Positions 18,934-28,152 of a stretch of DNA of 64,000 nt are shown one piece after another. The stretch is from positions 186,001 through 250,000 of the forward strand of contig JBPXJS010000041.1 in assembly GCA_051715425.1 (NCBI GenBank). The letters run 5' to 3'. Each line of letters opens with the position of its first letter. Position 1 is the first letter of the stretch. The notes under the pieces are model-generated. The model searched no databases and was not told the origin of the DNA. It saw nothing but the letters and a program-made list of their open reading frames with translations. The stretch is from JAJTFA01 sp051715425 (GTDB lineage Bacteria; Bacteroidota; Bacteroidia; UKL13-3). The translations under genes and the position numbers were made by a program.

Positions 18934-20250
18934 TCAGATTTCGCGGTTGATATCCCATTGTTCCATATAGTCGCCAACGCGTCTGAGGAAGGAGCCTCCG
19001 AGGGAACCATCCACCACGCGGTGATCGTAACTTAAGGAAAGGAACATCATATGACGGATAGCAATCACGTCACCCATTTCGGTTTCCATTACTGCAGGTT
19101 TTTTCTTGATACTACCTGTGGCCATAATGGCAACCTGAGGCTGGTTAATAATGGGAGTTCCCATCACGTTGCCAAATCCACCCACATTGGTTAGGGTAAA
19201 TGTACCTCCGGCAATATCATCAGGGCTTAGTTTATTGGCACGGGCACGATTAGCCAGATCGTTTACTGATTTGGTAAGGCCAATGAGGTTCATATTGTCG
19301 GCATTTTTAATTACCGGCACAATCAGGTTTCCGGTAGGCAAAGCGGCAGCCATTCCGATATTGATATTTTTACGTTTGATAATATTTTGCCCGTCAATGG
19401 AAATATTAATCATTGGAAAATCTTTAATGGCTTTTACCACACACTCAATAAACATTGGGGTGAAGGTAATTTTTTCGCCTTCGCGTTTTTCGTATACTTT
19501 CTTTGCTTTATCACGCCATACCACCATATTGGTTACATCGGCCTCAACAAATGAGGTAACGTGAGGGGAGGTATGTTTACTCATTACCATATGATCGGCA
19601 ATGAGTTTGCGCATGCGGTCCATTTCTATAATTTCATCACCAGGCATTAAAGCCACTTTAGAAGGTTGAGGAGCAGATGGTGCACTCACTTTAACCTCGG
19701 CAACAGGTGCAGGTGTTGATACCGGAGCAGAAACGGCATTACCTCTGTTTTGTACATGCGCCAGTATATCGCGTTTGGTTACACGACCTTCATTGCCGGT
19801 ACCCGGAATATTTTCCAGTTCGGCCATGCTAATATTTTCTTCTTTGGCAATATTGAGTACCAATGGCGAATAAAAACGAGAACCACCTGTGAGTGCAGGT
19901 TTAGCGGTTTGTTGTGCCACTGCTATGGTTTTTTCAACCTGCTCCACCGCATTGGATGTTTCTGTTTTGGGGGCAGGAGCGGATGGTGTAGCTGTTGCTC
20001 CGGCACTTGCTTCCATTTCAATAATGGCAATAACGGCACCAACGGCCACCACATCGTTTTCATTAAACAACTTTTTCTTCAGCACACCCCCTTTTGGGCT
20101 TGGTACTTCACTATCTACCTTATCAGTTGCTATTTCCAGCACGGTTTCATCGGCTGCAATTGCATCACCCTCGTTTTTTACCCAACGTATAATAGTAGCT
20201 TCAGCTATACTTTCACCCATCTTGGGCATTACCAATTGAAATTCTGCCAT
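18934..20250 (-). CDS. 2-oxoacid dehydrogenase E2 (dihydrolipoamide acyltransferase)
   Basis: 438 residues with the three E2 parts in order: one lipoyl domain (~1-78, lipoylated Lys in EIATDKVDSEV), an Ala/Pro-rich linker, a peripheral subunit-binding domain (YSPLVLNIAKEENISM ... GRVTKRDILAHV, ~128-165), and the catalytic acyltransferase domain with the active site SYDHRVVDGSLGG near the C-terminus. A single lipoyl domain and the PKMGESIAEATI start resemble the branched-chain or 2-oxoglutarate E2 types rather than a multi-lipoyl pyruvate E2. No E1 or E3 gene is nearby, so the substrate cannot be decided here. Confidence 0.92.
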   Translation of the reverse strand: MAEFQLVMPKMGESIAEATIIRWVKNEGDAIAADETVLEIATDKVDSEVPSPKGGVLKKKLFNENDVVAVGAVIAIIEMEASAGATATPSAPAPKTETSNAVEQVEKTIAVAQQTAKPALTGGSRFYSPLVLNIAKEENISMAELENIPGTGNEGRVTKRDILAHVQNRGNAVSAPVSTPAPVAEVKVSAPSAPQPSKVALMPGDEIIEMDRMRKLIADHMVMSKHTSPHVTSFVEADVTNMVVWRDKAKKVYEKREGEKITFTPMFIECVVKAIKDFPMINISIDGQNIIKRKNINIGMAAALPTGNLIVPVIKNADNMNLIGLTKSVNDLANRARANKLSPDDIAGGTFTLTNVGGFGNVMGTPIINQPQVAIMATGSIKKKPAVMETEMGDVIAIRHMMFLSLSYDHRVVDGSLGGSFLRRVGDYMEQWDINREI

Positions 20251-20405
20251 AAGTTAAATTAATAAAGAGCCCACCATTTCATAAGAGCCATGTGGCAAAT
20301 TTAATTTTTTGGGTGACTTATGCCAATAATTATAAGCAGGTTAATTTAAGTAGTACCTGCACACACCTTATGCCGCTGATATTGAAGCTGGAATATCATA
20401 AAAAA

Positions 20406-20429
20406 AGCCGGTTCAAAACTGAACCGGCT
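20406..20429 (-). terminator. Intrinsic terminator of ahcY
   Basis: Perfect 10-bp stem AGCCGGTTCA / TGAACCGGCT with a 4-nt loop (AAAC on the + strand), followed on the minus strand by a T7 run. It lies 27 bp after the ahcY stop. Confidence 0.9.
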
Positions 20430-20455
20430 CATCCCGAAAATATCCCTTATAAATC

Positions 20456-21769
20456 TTAGTACCTGTAGTGATCAGTTTTAAACGGACCTTCTACTTTTAC
20501 GCCAATATACTCAGCCTGTTCTTTATCAAGCTTGGTTAATTTAGCTCCGATATGATCAAGGTGCAGGGCTGCCACTTTCTCATCGAGGTGTTTTGGTAAT
20601 ACGTATACTTTGTTTTCGTATTTATCATTGTGGTTCCACAATTCAATCTGAGCCAGGGTTTGGTTAGAGAAAGAATTACTCATTACAAATGAAGGGTGAC
20701 CCATAGCACAACCAAGGTTTACCAAACGGCCTTCAGCCAAAATGATAATTTCCTTGCCATCTACATTAAATACGTCAACCTGTGGTTTAATGGTGTATTT
20801 GGAAGCACCATGGGTATTGTTTAACCAGGCCATATCAATTTCATTATCGAAGTGACCGATATTACAAACGATAGACTTATCGCGCATGGCTTTAAAATGG
20901 CGATCAGTAATAATCTTTACGTTTCCTGTAGCAGTTACAAAAATATTGGCACGCGTGCAGGCTTCTTCCATGGTTACCACTTCAAATCCGTCCATTGCAG
21001 CCTGTAGGGCACAAATAGGATCTATTTCTGTAACCAGTACACGGGCACCGGCACCACGAAGTGATTCAGCAGAACCTTTTCCTACATCACCATAACCTGC
21101 AACAACGGCCACTTTACCGGCAAGCATAATATCTGTTGCCCTGCGGATGGCATCAACCAACGATTCTTTGCAACCGTACTTATTATCAAATTTAGATTTG
21201 GTAACAGAGTCGTTTACATTAATGGCAGGAATAACCAATGTTCCTTTTTTCATGCGCTCATATAAGCGGTGAACACCGGTAGTGGTTTCTTCTGATAATC
21301 CTTTGATTCCTTTGGTAAGTTCAGGATAGCGGTCAAAAACCATATTGGTTAAGTCACCACCGTCATCAAGAATCATGTTTAATGGTTTTCCATCTTCAAA
21401 AGCGTGAAGGGTTTGTTCAATACACCAGTCAAACTCCTCTTCGTTTTGGCCTTTCCAGGCGTAAACGGGAATACCGGCAGCGGCAATAGCAGCAGCAGCA
21501 TGATCCTGAGTAGAAAAAATGTTGCAGGAACTCCAGGTAACTTCAGCTCCCAGGGTTTTTAATGTTTCAATAAGAACGGCAGTCTGGATGGTCATGTGCA
21601 GACAACCGGCAATACGTGCACCCTTCAAAGGCTGTTGAGGTCCGTATTCTTTTCTGATAGTCATCAGACCGGGCATTTCGGCCTCGGCAAGTCTGATTTC
21701 TTTGCGGCCCCACTCGGCCAGCGTAATGTCCTTAACTTTGTAAGGTAAAGTGGATGTTGATTGAGCCAT
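20456..21769 (-). CDS. ahcY: Adenosylhomocysteinase
   Basis: 437 residues. Family features: the substrate-domain block CLHMTIQTAVLIETL, the NAD-binding Rossmann motif VVAGYGDVGKGSAESLRG with the acidic strand end (LVTEIDPI), CNIGHFDNEIDM, and the C-terminal KTDHYRY whose Lys/Tyr reach the neighbouring subunit's NAD. It hydrolyses S-adenosylhomocysteine to adenosine and homocysteine, recycling the product of methyltransferases. Single-gene unit with its own promoter element and terminator. Confidence 0.98.
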   Translation of the reverse strand: MAQSTSTLPYKVKDITLAEWGRKEIRLAEAEMPGLMTIRKEYGPQQPLKGARIAGCLHMTIQTAVLIETLKTLGAEVTWSSCNIFSTQDHAAAAIAAAGIPVYAWKGQNEEEFDWCIEQTLHAFEDGKPLNMILDDGGDLTNMVFDRYPELTKGIKGLSEETTTGVHRLYERMKKGTLVIPAINVNDSVTKSKFDNKYGCKESLVDAIRRATDIMLAGKVAVVAGYGDVGKGSAESLRGAGARVLVTEIDPICALQAAMDGFEVVTMEEACTRANIFVTATGNVKIITDRHFKAMRDKSIVCNIGHFDNEIDMAWLNNTHGASKYTIKPQVDVFNVDGKEIIILAEGRLVNLGCAMGHPSFVMSNSFSNQTLAQIELWNHNDKYENKVYVLPKHLDEKVAALHLDHIGAKLTKLDKEQAEYIGVKVEGPFKTDHYRY

Positions 21770-21802
21770 AATTACTTATAAATGATTTAATTAAATGAGG
21801 GG

Positions 21803-21833
21803 CAAAAGTAATACTTGGTTGTATAAATTAAAA
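21803..21833 (-). promoter_or_regulatory. Putative ahcY promoter
   Basis: TACTTTTG on the minus strand (21803-21810) matches TAnnTTTG, 33 bp before the ahcY ATG. A TTTT word (21830-21833) lies 19 bp upstream, a 3/4 match to the -33 TTTG box. Confidence 0.5.
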
Positions 21834-21952
21834 TTAATTTTTGTGTAAGAACACTTCAACTAATTTTGTGTTTAATATGACAGGCAGGCAGAAGAATCTG
21901 ACTGGTCTGATAGTTGATTCATTTTATGTACTTTAATTAAACAAACAGAACA

Positions 21953-22372
21953 ATGCCATATCCAGAAATGCTGGTTGCACCTATGAGGCAACAATTAACA
22001 GATGTAGGTTTTAAAAGCCTGATGACCCCTTCTGAAGTAGAACAGGAGTTATCAAACAACACCGGAACCAAATTGCTTGTATTTAACTCGGTATGCGGTT
22101 GCGCAGCCGGTACCGCACGTCCGGGGGTAATGAAAGCTGTACAAAATGCTGACAAAAAACCCGATTCATTGCTGACAGTATTTGCAGGTCAGGAAACAGA
22201 AGCTGTTGCAAAAGCAAGAGAATTTACCGCACCATTTCCGCCATCTTCTCCTTCTATTGCATTATTTAAAAACGGAGAACTGGTGCATTTTATAGAGCGC
22301 CATATGATTGAAGGAAGGCCGGCCGAAATGATTGCTGCTAACCTGCAGGCCGCTTTTGATGAGTTTTGCTAA
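21953..22372 (+). CDS. Bacilliredoxin (BrxA/BrxB, YphP/YqiW family)
   Basis: 139 residues, full family length. Diagnostic sequence: MPYPEMLVAPMRQQLTDVGF at the N-terminus and the thioredoxin-fold active site SVCGCAAGTARPG, with the family's CGC in place of CxxC. In Firmicutes these proteins remove bacillithiol from oxidised proteins. Its presence suggests that this organism uses bacillithiol or a similar thiol, which the window alone cannot show. Single gene, divergent from ahcY and followed by a strong terminator. Confidence 0.93.
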   Translation: MPYPEMLVAPMRQQLTDVGFKSLMTPSEVEQELSNNTGTKLLVFNSVCGCAAGTARPGVMKAVQNADKKPDSLLTVFAGQETEAVAKAREFTAPFPPSSPSIALFKNGELVHFIERHMIEGRPAEMIAANLQAAFDEFC

Positions 22373-22390
22373 AAACATTTGTACGATACG

Positions 22391-22422
22391 AAGCCCGCTT
22401 ATTAATATAGGCGGGCTTTTTT
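22391..22422 (+). terminator. Intrinsic terminator of the bacilliredoxin gene
   Basis: Stem AAGCCCGC / GCGGGCTT (22391-22398 with 22411-22418), 12-nt loop, followed by a T-run on the + strand. Confidence 0.88.
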
Positions 22423-22545
22423 AATGCCTTACTATATTAACCATTTGATTTTAAGAAGGCTTTTAATGGATTTTCAGTTATTTGGTCATCTTCTTTTTGA
22501 AATATTCTAAAATTGGGTTTACTTACCAAAAATTAGTCTATACCC

Positions 22546-23985
22546 ATGAGTTTATTCTACAAAAAAGATATTGATCATTTACTGAAGGAAGCTGAGGGAC
22601 ATACCCTGAAGCGCTCCCTGGGCAGGTTAAATCTGGTAACATTAGGTATCGGAGCCATTATAGGTGCAGGTATCTTTGTATTAACCGGTGAAGTTGCGGC
22701 CAATTACTCCGGCCCTGCCATTATTATTTCATTTATGATTGCGGCACTTGCGTGTGCCTGTGCAGGCCTTTGTTATGCCGAGTTGGCATCCATGATTCCT
22801 ATTGCAGGAAGTGCTTACACATACACTTATGCCACCATAGGTGAGTTTTTTGCCTGGGTTATTGGCTGGGATCTGATTATTGAATACCTTTTTGCAGCTT
22901 CCACTGTTTCTGTAGGATGGAGCGGATATGTGGTAAGCTTATTAAAAAACTTTGGTATTACTTTATCTCCGGCATTAACCAATGCACCTGTAGCCTACGA
23001 TTCGGAATTACATCAGTTTATACTAACAGACGGCCTTATTAATTTACCGGCAGTACTTATTGTAGGTGCAATTACAGCGCTGCTGGTAGTGGGTGTGCAC
23101 GAGTCGGCCAAATTCAACAATGTAATTGTAGCCATAAAAACCACCGTAATTGTTATTTTTATTATTGCAGGTGTTGGGTTTGTAAATACCGACAACTGGC
23201 ATCCTTTTATTCCTGAAAACACCGGTGAATTTGGGCATTACGGCTGGAGCGGAATTTTTCGGGGTGCGGCTGTCATCTTTTTTGCCTATATCGGTTTTGA
23301 TGCCGTTTCCACAGCAGCACAGGAAGCCAAAAATCCACAAAAAGATTTGCCATGGGGAATTTTAGGTTCCCTCATTATATGCACGGTTCTTTATATTCTT
23401 GTAGCCCTTGTTTTAACAGGATTGGTACCTTTTCCAAACCTTGGTGTTCCTGATCCTATTGCTTTGGGTGTTGATGCCATAGGCTGGGGTTGGCTCTCCT
23501 GGTTAATTAAAGCAGGTGCCATTGCGGGATTAACCTCTGTTATTCTGGTGATGTTATTAGGTCAGCCACGTATTTTTTATACCATGTCGAAAGATGGCTT
23601 ATTGCCACCGGCATTTGGTAAAATACATCATAAATACGGCACTCCATATTTTTCTACCATTATCACCGGTTTGTTTGCCATGTTGCTTGCAGGCCTGTTC
23701 CCAATTGGTGTATTGAGCAAGCTGGTATCATTGGGTACCTTGCTGGCATTTGCCATGGTGTGTTTGGCCATTTTGGTTTTACGCAAATCAAGGCCTGAAC
23801 TTCCGCGGCCTTTTAAAACACCATTTACTCCATTTATTCCAATTTTAGGTATTGTTTCCTGTGTGGCACAAATGGCATTTCTGAACAAGTATGCATGGCA
23901 GATTATGGCCGTATGGATGGCAATAGGAATAGTGGTGTATTTTGTTTACGGCAGAAGAAATGCTTTAAAATCGAGAAAAGCTTAA
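22546..23985 (+). CDS. APC-family amino acid permease
   Basis: 479 residues with about 12 membrane helices. TM1 carries the unwound substrate motif IGAIIGAGIFVLTGE typical of the cationic/general amino acid transporters (YhdG/CAT type); FFAYIGFDAVSTAAQEAKNPQKDLP in TM6-loop, here the key parts FAYIGFDAVS and EAKNPQKDLP, is the second family signature. The C-terminus resembles the CAT branch (RPFKTPFTPFIPILGI). It should carry an amino acid across the inner membrane with protons; substrate unknown. Monocistronic; its end is 1 bp from the convergent oxidoreductase gene. Confidence 0.93.
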   Translation: MSLFYKKDIDHLLKEAEGHTLKRSLGRLNLVTLGIGAIIGAGIFVLTGEVAANYSGPAIIISFMIAALACACAGLCYAELASMIPIAGSAYTYTYATIGEFFAWVIGWDLIIEYLFAASTVSVGWSGYVVSLLKNFGITLSPALTNAPVAYDSELHQFILTDGLINLPAVLIVGAITALLVVGVHESAKFNNVIVAIKTTVIVIFIIAGVGFVNTDNWHPFIPENTGEFGHYGWSGIFRGAAVIFFAYIGFDAVSTAAQEAKNPQKDLPWGILGSLIICTVLYILVALVLTGLVPFPNLGVPDPIALGVDAIGWGWLSWLIKAGAIAGLTSVILVMLLGQPRIFYTMSKDGLLPPAFGKIHHKYGTPYFSTIITGLFAMLLAGLFPIGVLSKLVSLGTLLAFAMVCLAILVLRKSRPELPRPFKTPFTPFIPILGIVSCVAQMAFLNKYAWQIMAVWMAIGIVVYFVYGRRNALKSRKA

Positions 23986-23986
23986 A

Positions 23987-25123
23987 TTAGCCTCTGATCA
24001 GCATATTTGCAAGGTCTTCACCAATTTTGCTGCCCAACGCAATACCCATTCCATTGAGGCGGGCGCCTACAGCTATATGATCGCTTACTCTTTTTACCAC
24101 CGGTAATTTGTCTTTTCCAAAAGCCATAATTCCGGTCCACTTGTGTTCTATTTCATATTTTTCTCCGGGAACAATCATTTCCTCCAGATAAAACTCCAGT
24201 TGATTAATGATTTGTTCATTGAGATCGAATGATGTTGTTTCCTCTGTTGCAAAATCGAGGTTGCGTCCTCCACCGAGAATTACCCGGTTTTCAAAATTTC
24301 TGAAATAATAATACCCTTCATCAAAGCTATAAATGCCTTTAAGTTTAAGGTTTGGTATTGGTGTGGTACAAATAACCTGCCCCCTGCCCGGCATCATTTC
24401 TATTTCGGGCAATAATGTTTGGGTAAATGCATTGGTGCATACAGCTACCTGCCTGGTCCGGAATACAACAGGTTCTGTTCCTGCCGGATTTTTTACCACT
24501 ACCTCCACCCCATCATTTAATTCATTAAAACCAATTACCTCGGCACCGGTAAGCACCTTAGCCTGCAGCAATCCGGCATACCTGAATAAGGACATCATCA
24601 TTTTGCCGGTATCAATCTGCCCCTCCATGGGATTAACGAGGATATCCTTTACAAATTCGGGATTAAAGCCAAAGGCCTGTATCAACTCCGGATGATGATA
24701 GAAGATATTTTTCTTGAATACCTTCTGCAATAAGCCATTCACAAGTTGTATATCATCTTCAGCAATTTCCTGTTTGTGAAAAATTAATTCATACCCACCA
24801 TGATTCACGTAATCTATATGCTCATCGCCTAAACGTTTTCTAAGTTTAATTAAACCATTCCACCTGTTCTCAATCAGACGAAGAAAGGTTTCTTCACCCA
24901 TGAGTTTTAGATCAGAAAGTTTTTCTGTAAAAGATCCGATGCAGGCAAAACCCGCATTTTTGGTACTGGCACCCGTTGGAAAAATCCCCCTTTCCAGAAC
25001 AAGCACTTTTGAATCGGGCTTATTCTCTTTTATGCTGCAGGCGGTTGATAATCCGGTAATACCGGAACCGATAACAATGAAATCATGATATATAAAGTGT
25101 TTCTTTTCCCAAATACTAAACAT
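23987..25123 (-). CDS. FAD-dependent oxidoreductase, DAO family
   Basis: 378 residues from ATG 25123; a GTG two codons upstream is possible. FAD-binding dinucleotide motif near the N-terminus (FIVIGSGITGLSTACSI), followed by LERGIFPTGASTKNAGF, the pattern of glycine/sarcosine-oxidase-like DAO proteins. The C-terminal part has HKWTGIMAFGKDKLPVV and GARLNGMGIALGS, which close the FAD site. It probably oxidises an amine or amino acid; substrate unknown. Beside an amino acid permease (convergent), which fits but does not prove amino acid metabolism. Confidence 0.9.
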   Translation of the reverse strand: MFSIWEKKHFIYHDFIVIGSGITGLSTACSIKENKPDSKVLVLERGIFPTGASTKNAGFACIGSFTEKLSDLKLMGEETFLRLIENRWNGLIKLRKRLGDEHIDYVNHGGYELIFHKQEIAEDDIQLVNGLLQKVFKKNIFYHHPELIQAFGFNPEFVKDILVNPMEGQIDTGKMMMSLFRYAGLLQAKVLTGAEVIGFNELNDGVEVVVKNPAGTEPVVFRTRQVAVCTNAFTQTLLPEIEMMPGRGQVICTTPIPNLKLKGIYSFDEGYYYFRNFENRVILGGGRNLDFATEETTSFDLNEQIINQLEFYLEEMIVPGEKYEIEHKWTGIMAFGKDKLPVVKRVSDHIAVGARLNGMGIALGSKIGEDLANMLIRG

Positions 25124-25241
25124 GATCACATACTTTTTTATAAATATGAGCCTTTATTCACGATTTGTAAAATTTTAAGTTTTTTTTCAGGAATAATTAA
25201 GTTTTGTTCAATTAATTGCATACTCAACGATCAGTTACCTT

Positions 25242-26246
25242 ATGATAAAAAAATTACTCCCTGCAGGCATCGCTCTTATTTCTTTGCTCACAGGTATTTT
25301 TCTTGGCAGGGAAGTGTTCTCTAAAAAAACATTTTCCAAACCGGCAACCGTTCAGGCCAGCAACGCTATTCCTTATTCCGGTTATAATTACCTGAACCCA
25401 TTACTTGATTGTATTGATTCCAAAGGTTTAAATATGGAAGAGTTAAGAATATTTAAACCCAAAATTACAGCATATATTGATAAAGAATTGAAACAACATC
25501 CCGACCTTCATATATCTTATTATTTCAGGGATATGAATAATGGTTTGTGGATTGGTATAAACGAAAAAGAAATGTTTAGTCCGGCAAGTTTAATGAAAGT
25601 GCCTATTATGATTACCGTGCTGAAAGAAGCTCAAACAAACAAAGATCTTCTTGCCACCAAAGTTCAGTATATAAAAGCCAATTTCAAAGATGTTGATGAG
25701 GAAAGCGGGTTTGAGAAAAAGGATGGAGAGTTTTACGCGGTGGAAGAGTATATCAGACAAATGATTGCTTATTCCGACAATGCATCGGCTCTTATTTTAA
25801 TGCAACTGGTTGGAATGGATAAAATTGTAGTTACTGAAAAAGACCTTAACCTTTCAGTAGCTGACGATTCAGACATTAACACGAATTTTGTTCCGGTAAA
25901 CCGTTATTCTGCTGTATTCAGGATCCTTTATAATGCATCTTATATTAACAAAGAGATGTCGGAAAAAGCACTCGGTTTTCTTACCCAATCTGTTTACAAA
26001 GGAGGGATACGCAAAGCAGTTCCTGAAAATATAAAAATTGCACACAAGTACGGGGAGCGTGATTTTTTTGATACAAAAGGCAATCGGAATGTGGTTCAGC
26101 TTCATCATTTCGGGATAGTATATGTGCAAGGTAAACCTTACACCATTGGTGTGATGACCAGAGGAAGTGATAAGGCCACCAAAGAACAAATCATTTATGA
26201 TCTGGCCAAAATAACCTATGACGAAGTAAGCAAACAGATAAAATAA
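25242..26246 (+). CDS. Class A beta-lactamase-like serine hydrolase
   Basis: 334 residues. An N-terminal hydrophobic segment (~4-25) serves as signal or anchor. The penicillin-recognising fold is shown by the SxxK motif in SPASLMKVPIM (nucleophile Ser) and YSDNASA (SDN motif). The third motif is HKYGERDF, i.e. KYG instead of KTG. In this family such proteins are either beta-lactamases or peptidoglycan-related serine hydrolases; the changed third box and the long insert before SDN make a simple beta-lactamase role uncertain. Single gene with a bidirectional terminator behind it. Confidence 0.85.
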   Translation: MIKKLLPAGIALISLLTGIFLGREVFSKKTFSKPATVQASNAIPYSGYNYLNPLLDCIDSKGLNMEELRIFKPKITAYIDKELKQHPDLHISYYFRDMNNGLWIGINEKEMFSPASLMKVPIMITVLKEAQTNKDLLATKVQYIKANFKDVDEESGFEKKDGEFYAVEEYIRQMIAYSDNASALILMQLVGMDKIVVTEKDLNLSVADDSDINTNFVPVNRYSAVFRILYNASYINKEMSEKALGFLTQSVYKGGIRKAVPENIKIAHKYGERDFFDTKGNRNVVQLHHFGIVYVQGKPYTIGVMTRGSDKATKEQIIYDLAKITYDEVSKQIK

Positions 26247-26265
26247 TATTACTGCTACTTAACAG

Positions 26266-26302
26266 AAAAGGCGGACTACAAATAAATTGTATCCGCCTTT
26301 TG
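26266..26302. terminator. Bidirectional terminator between serine hydrolase and ettA
   Basis: AAAAGGCGGA / TCCGCCTTTT, a perfect 10-bp stem (26266-26275 with 26293-26302) with a 17-nt loop; A and T runs serve both strands of two convergent genes. Confidence 0.88.
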
Positions 26303-26385
26303 CCTGCATACAAATAATGAAAAAGGGTACTTCAAAGTACATGTAAAAAAGTAACCTGCACCATACCCTGATTGTGGTATTTTTA

Positions 26386-28059
26386 TCAGATCAGATTTTT
26401 AAATCTTACCCGGTGAGGAGTTACATCACCCAAACGTGACTTCTTATTTTCCTCATAGGCTGAGTAGTTTCCTTCAAAGAAATAAACCTGAGAATTTCCT
26501 TCGAAAGCCAGAATATGAGTGGCAATCCTATCTATAAACCAACGGTCGTGGGAAATAACCACAACACATCCGGCAAAGTTTTCAATCGCTTCTTCCAAAG
26601 CACGGAGTGTATTCACATCAATATCATTGGTAGGCTCATCCAGCAACAGCACATTACCCCCTTCTTTTAATGTCATAGCCAAATGCACACGGTTACGTTC
26701 TCCACCTGAAAGCACACCTGTTTTTTTGCTTTGATCCGTACCACTAAAATTAAATTTTGAAATATAGGCACGTGCATTTAGTTGTTTGCCACCCACCAAA
26801 ATGGTTTCTGTTCCTCCACTTATTACTTCAAATACACTTTTCTCCGGTAAAAGATCTTTATGGCTTTGATCCACATATGCAATTTTTACGGTGTCGCCCA
26901 CTTTAAACGTTCCGCTATCGGGTTGTTCAAGCCCCATAATCATTCTGAACAAGGTGGTTTTACCTACCCCGTTGGGTCCAATGATTCCTACAATACCACC
27001 TTTGGGAAGGGAGAATGATAAGTTTTCATATAATAATTTATCACCATATGCTTTACTCACCCCATTGGCTTCTATCACCACATCTCCCAAACGTGGCCCT
27101 GGTGGAATGTATATTTCCAGTTGTTGTTCTTTGTCTTTTTGTTCTTCATTCAACATCCTGTCGTAAGCATTTAAACGGGCTTTTTGTTTAGCCTGTCTTC
27201 CTTTGGCTCCCTGTCTCACCCAATCGAGCTCACGTTCGAGTGCTTTGGCTCTTTTGCCTTCTGCTTTTTCTTCAGCTTTTAACCTGTTGGCCTTTTGCTC
27301 CAGCCAACTGCTGTAATTCCCTTTCCATGGAATACCCTCTCCACGGTCAAGTTCCAATATCCAGCCAGCCACATTATCCAGAAAATACCTGTCGTGGGTT
27401 ACGGCTATTACTGTTCCCGGGAAATTATGGAGGTATTGTTCCAGCCAGTCAACAGATTCTGCATCCAGGTGATTGGTAGGCTCATCAAGTAATAATATAT
27501 CGGGATTACTTAACAAAAGCCTGCACAAAGCCACACGTCTTCTTTCACCACCCGAAAGCACATTTACGGGCGTTTCAGGCTCAGGGCAACGCAATGCATC
27601 CATGGCTTTCTCCAATTTATTATCGAGCTCCCATGCATCATGTTGTTCCAGCAACTCCATCACAACCGCCTGCCTGTCCAGTATCTTCATCATCTCATCG
27701 CTATCCAGTTCGGGGTCGGCCAGTTTATTATTGATCTCCTCAAACTCTTTAAGCATATCAGTAATATGGCTTACCCCTTCTTCCACTGCCTGCCTCACTG
27801 TTTTACTTTCATCAAGCACAGGCTCCTGCTCCAGCAATCCAATTTTATAGTCTTTATCAAAAACCACTTCACCCTGAAAGTTTTTATCTACTCCGGCTAT
27901 GATTCTTAAAAGGCTTGATTTACCTGATCCATTAAGACCTAACACACCAATTTTTGCCCCGTAAAAGAAAGAGAGATAAATATTTTTGAGTACCTGCTTT
28001 TGTGGAGGGTAAATCTTACTTACTCCCGCCATGGAGAATATAATCTTGTTATCCGACAT
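26386..28059 (-). CDS. ettA: Energy-dependent translational throttle protein EttA (ABC-F)
   Basis: 557 residues, close to E. coli EttA. Two ABC domains without membrane parts: Walker A GLNGSGKSS and GPNGVGKTT, signatures LSGGERRRVALCRLLL and LSGGERNRVHLAM, and Walker B LLLDEPTNHLD and LLLDEPTNDID. The long linker with LDWVRQGAKGRQAKQKARL and the N-terminal SMAGVSKIYPPQKQVLKNI fit EttA rather than the Uup or resistance types. It binds the ribosomal E site and gates the first elongation step according to ATP/ADP. Monocistronic. Confidence 0.96.
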   Translation of the reverse strand: MSDNKIIFSMAGVSKIYPPQKQVLKNIYLSFFYGAKIGVLGLNGSGKSSLLRIIAGVDKNFQGEVVFDKDYKIGLLEQEPVLDESKTVRQAVEEGVSHITDMLKEFEEINNKLADPELDSDEMMKILDRQAVVMELLEQHDAWELDNKLEKAMDALRCPEPETPVNVLSGGERRRVALCRLLLSNPDILLLDEPTNHLDAESVDWLEQYLHNFPGTVIAVTHDRYFLDNVAGWILELDRGEGIPWKGNYSSWLEQKANRLKAEEKAEGKRAKALERELDWVRQGAKGRQAKQKARLNAYDRMLNEEQKDKEQQLEIYIPPGPRLGDVVIEANGVSKAYGDKLLYENLSFSLPKGGIVGIIGPNGVGKTTLFRMIMGLEQPDSGTFKVGDTVKIAYVDQSHKDLLPEKSVFEVISGGTETILVGGKQLNARAYISKFNFSGTDQSKKTGVLSGGERNRVHLAMTLKEGGNVLLLDEPTNDIDVNTLRALEEAIENFAGCVVVISHDRWFIDRIATHILAFEGNSQVYFFEGNYSAYEENKKSRLGDVTPHRVRFKNLI

Positions 28060-28152
28060 TGATAAAATAGTTTTAAGCGGACGAATTTAATGGAAAATAG
28101 TTTATCACAGCTTTATCAACCAACGATTTTGTAATTTCGAAGAAAAGGAAAT

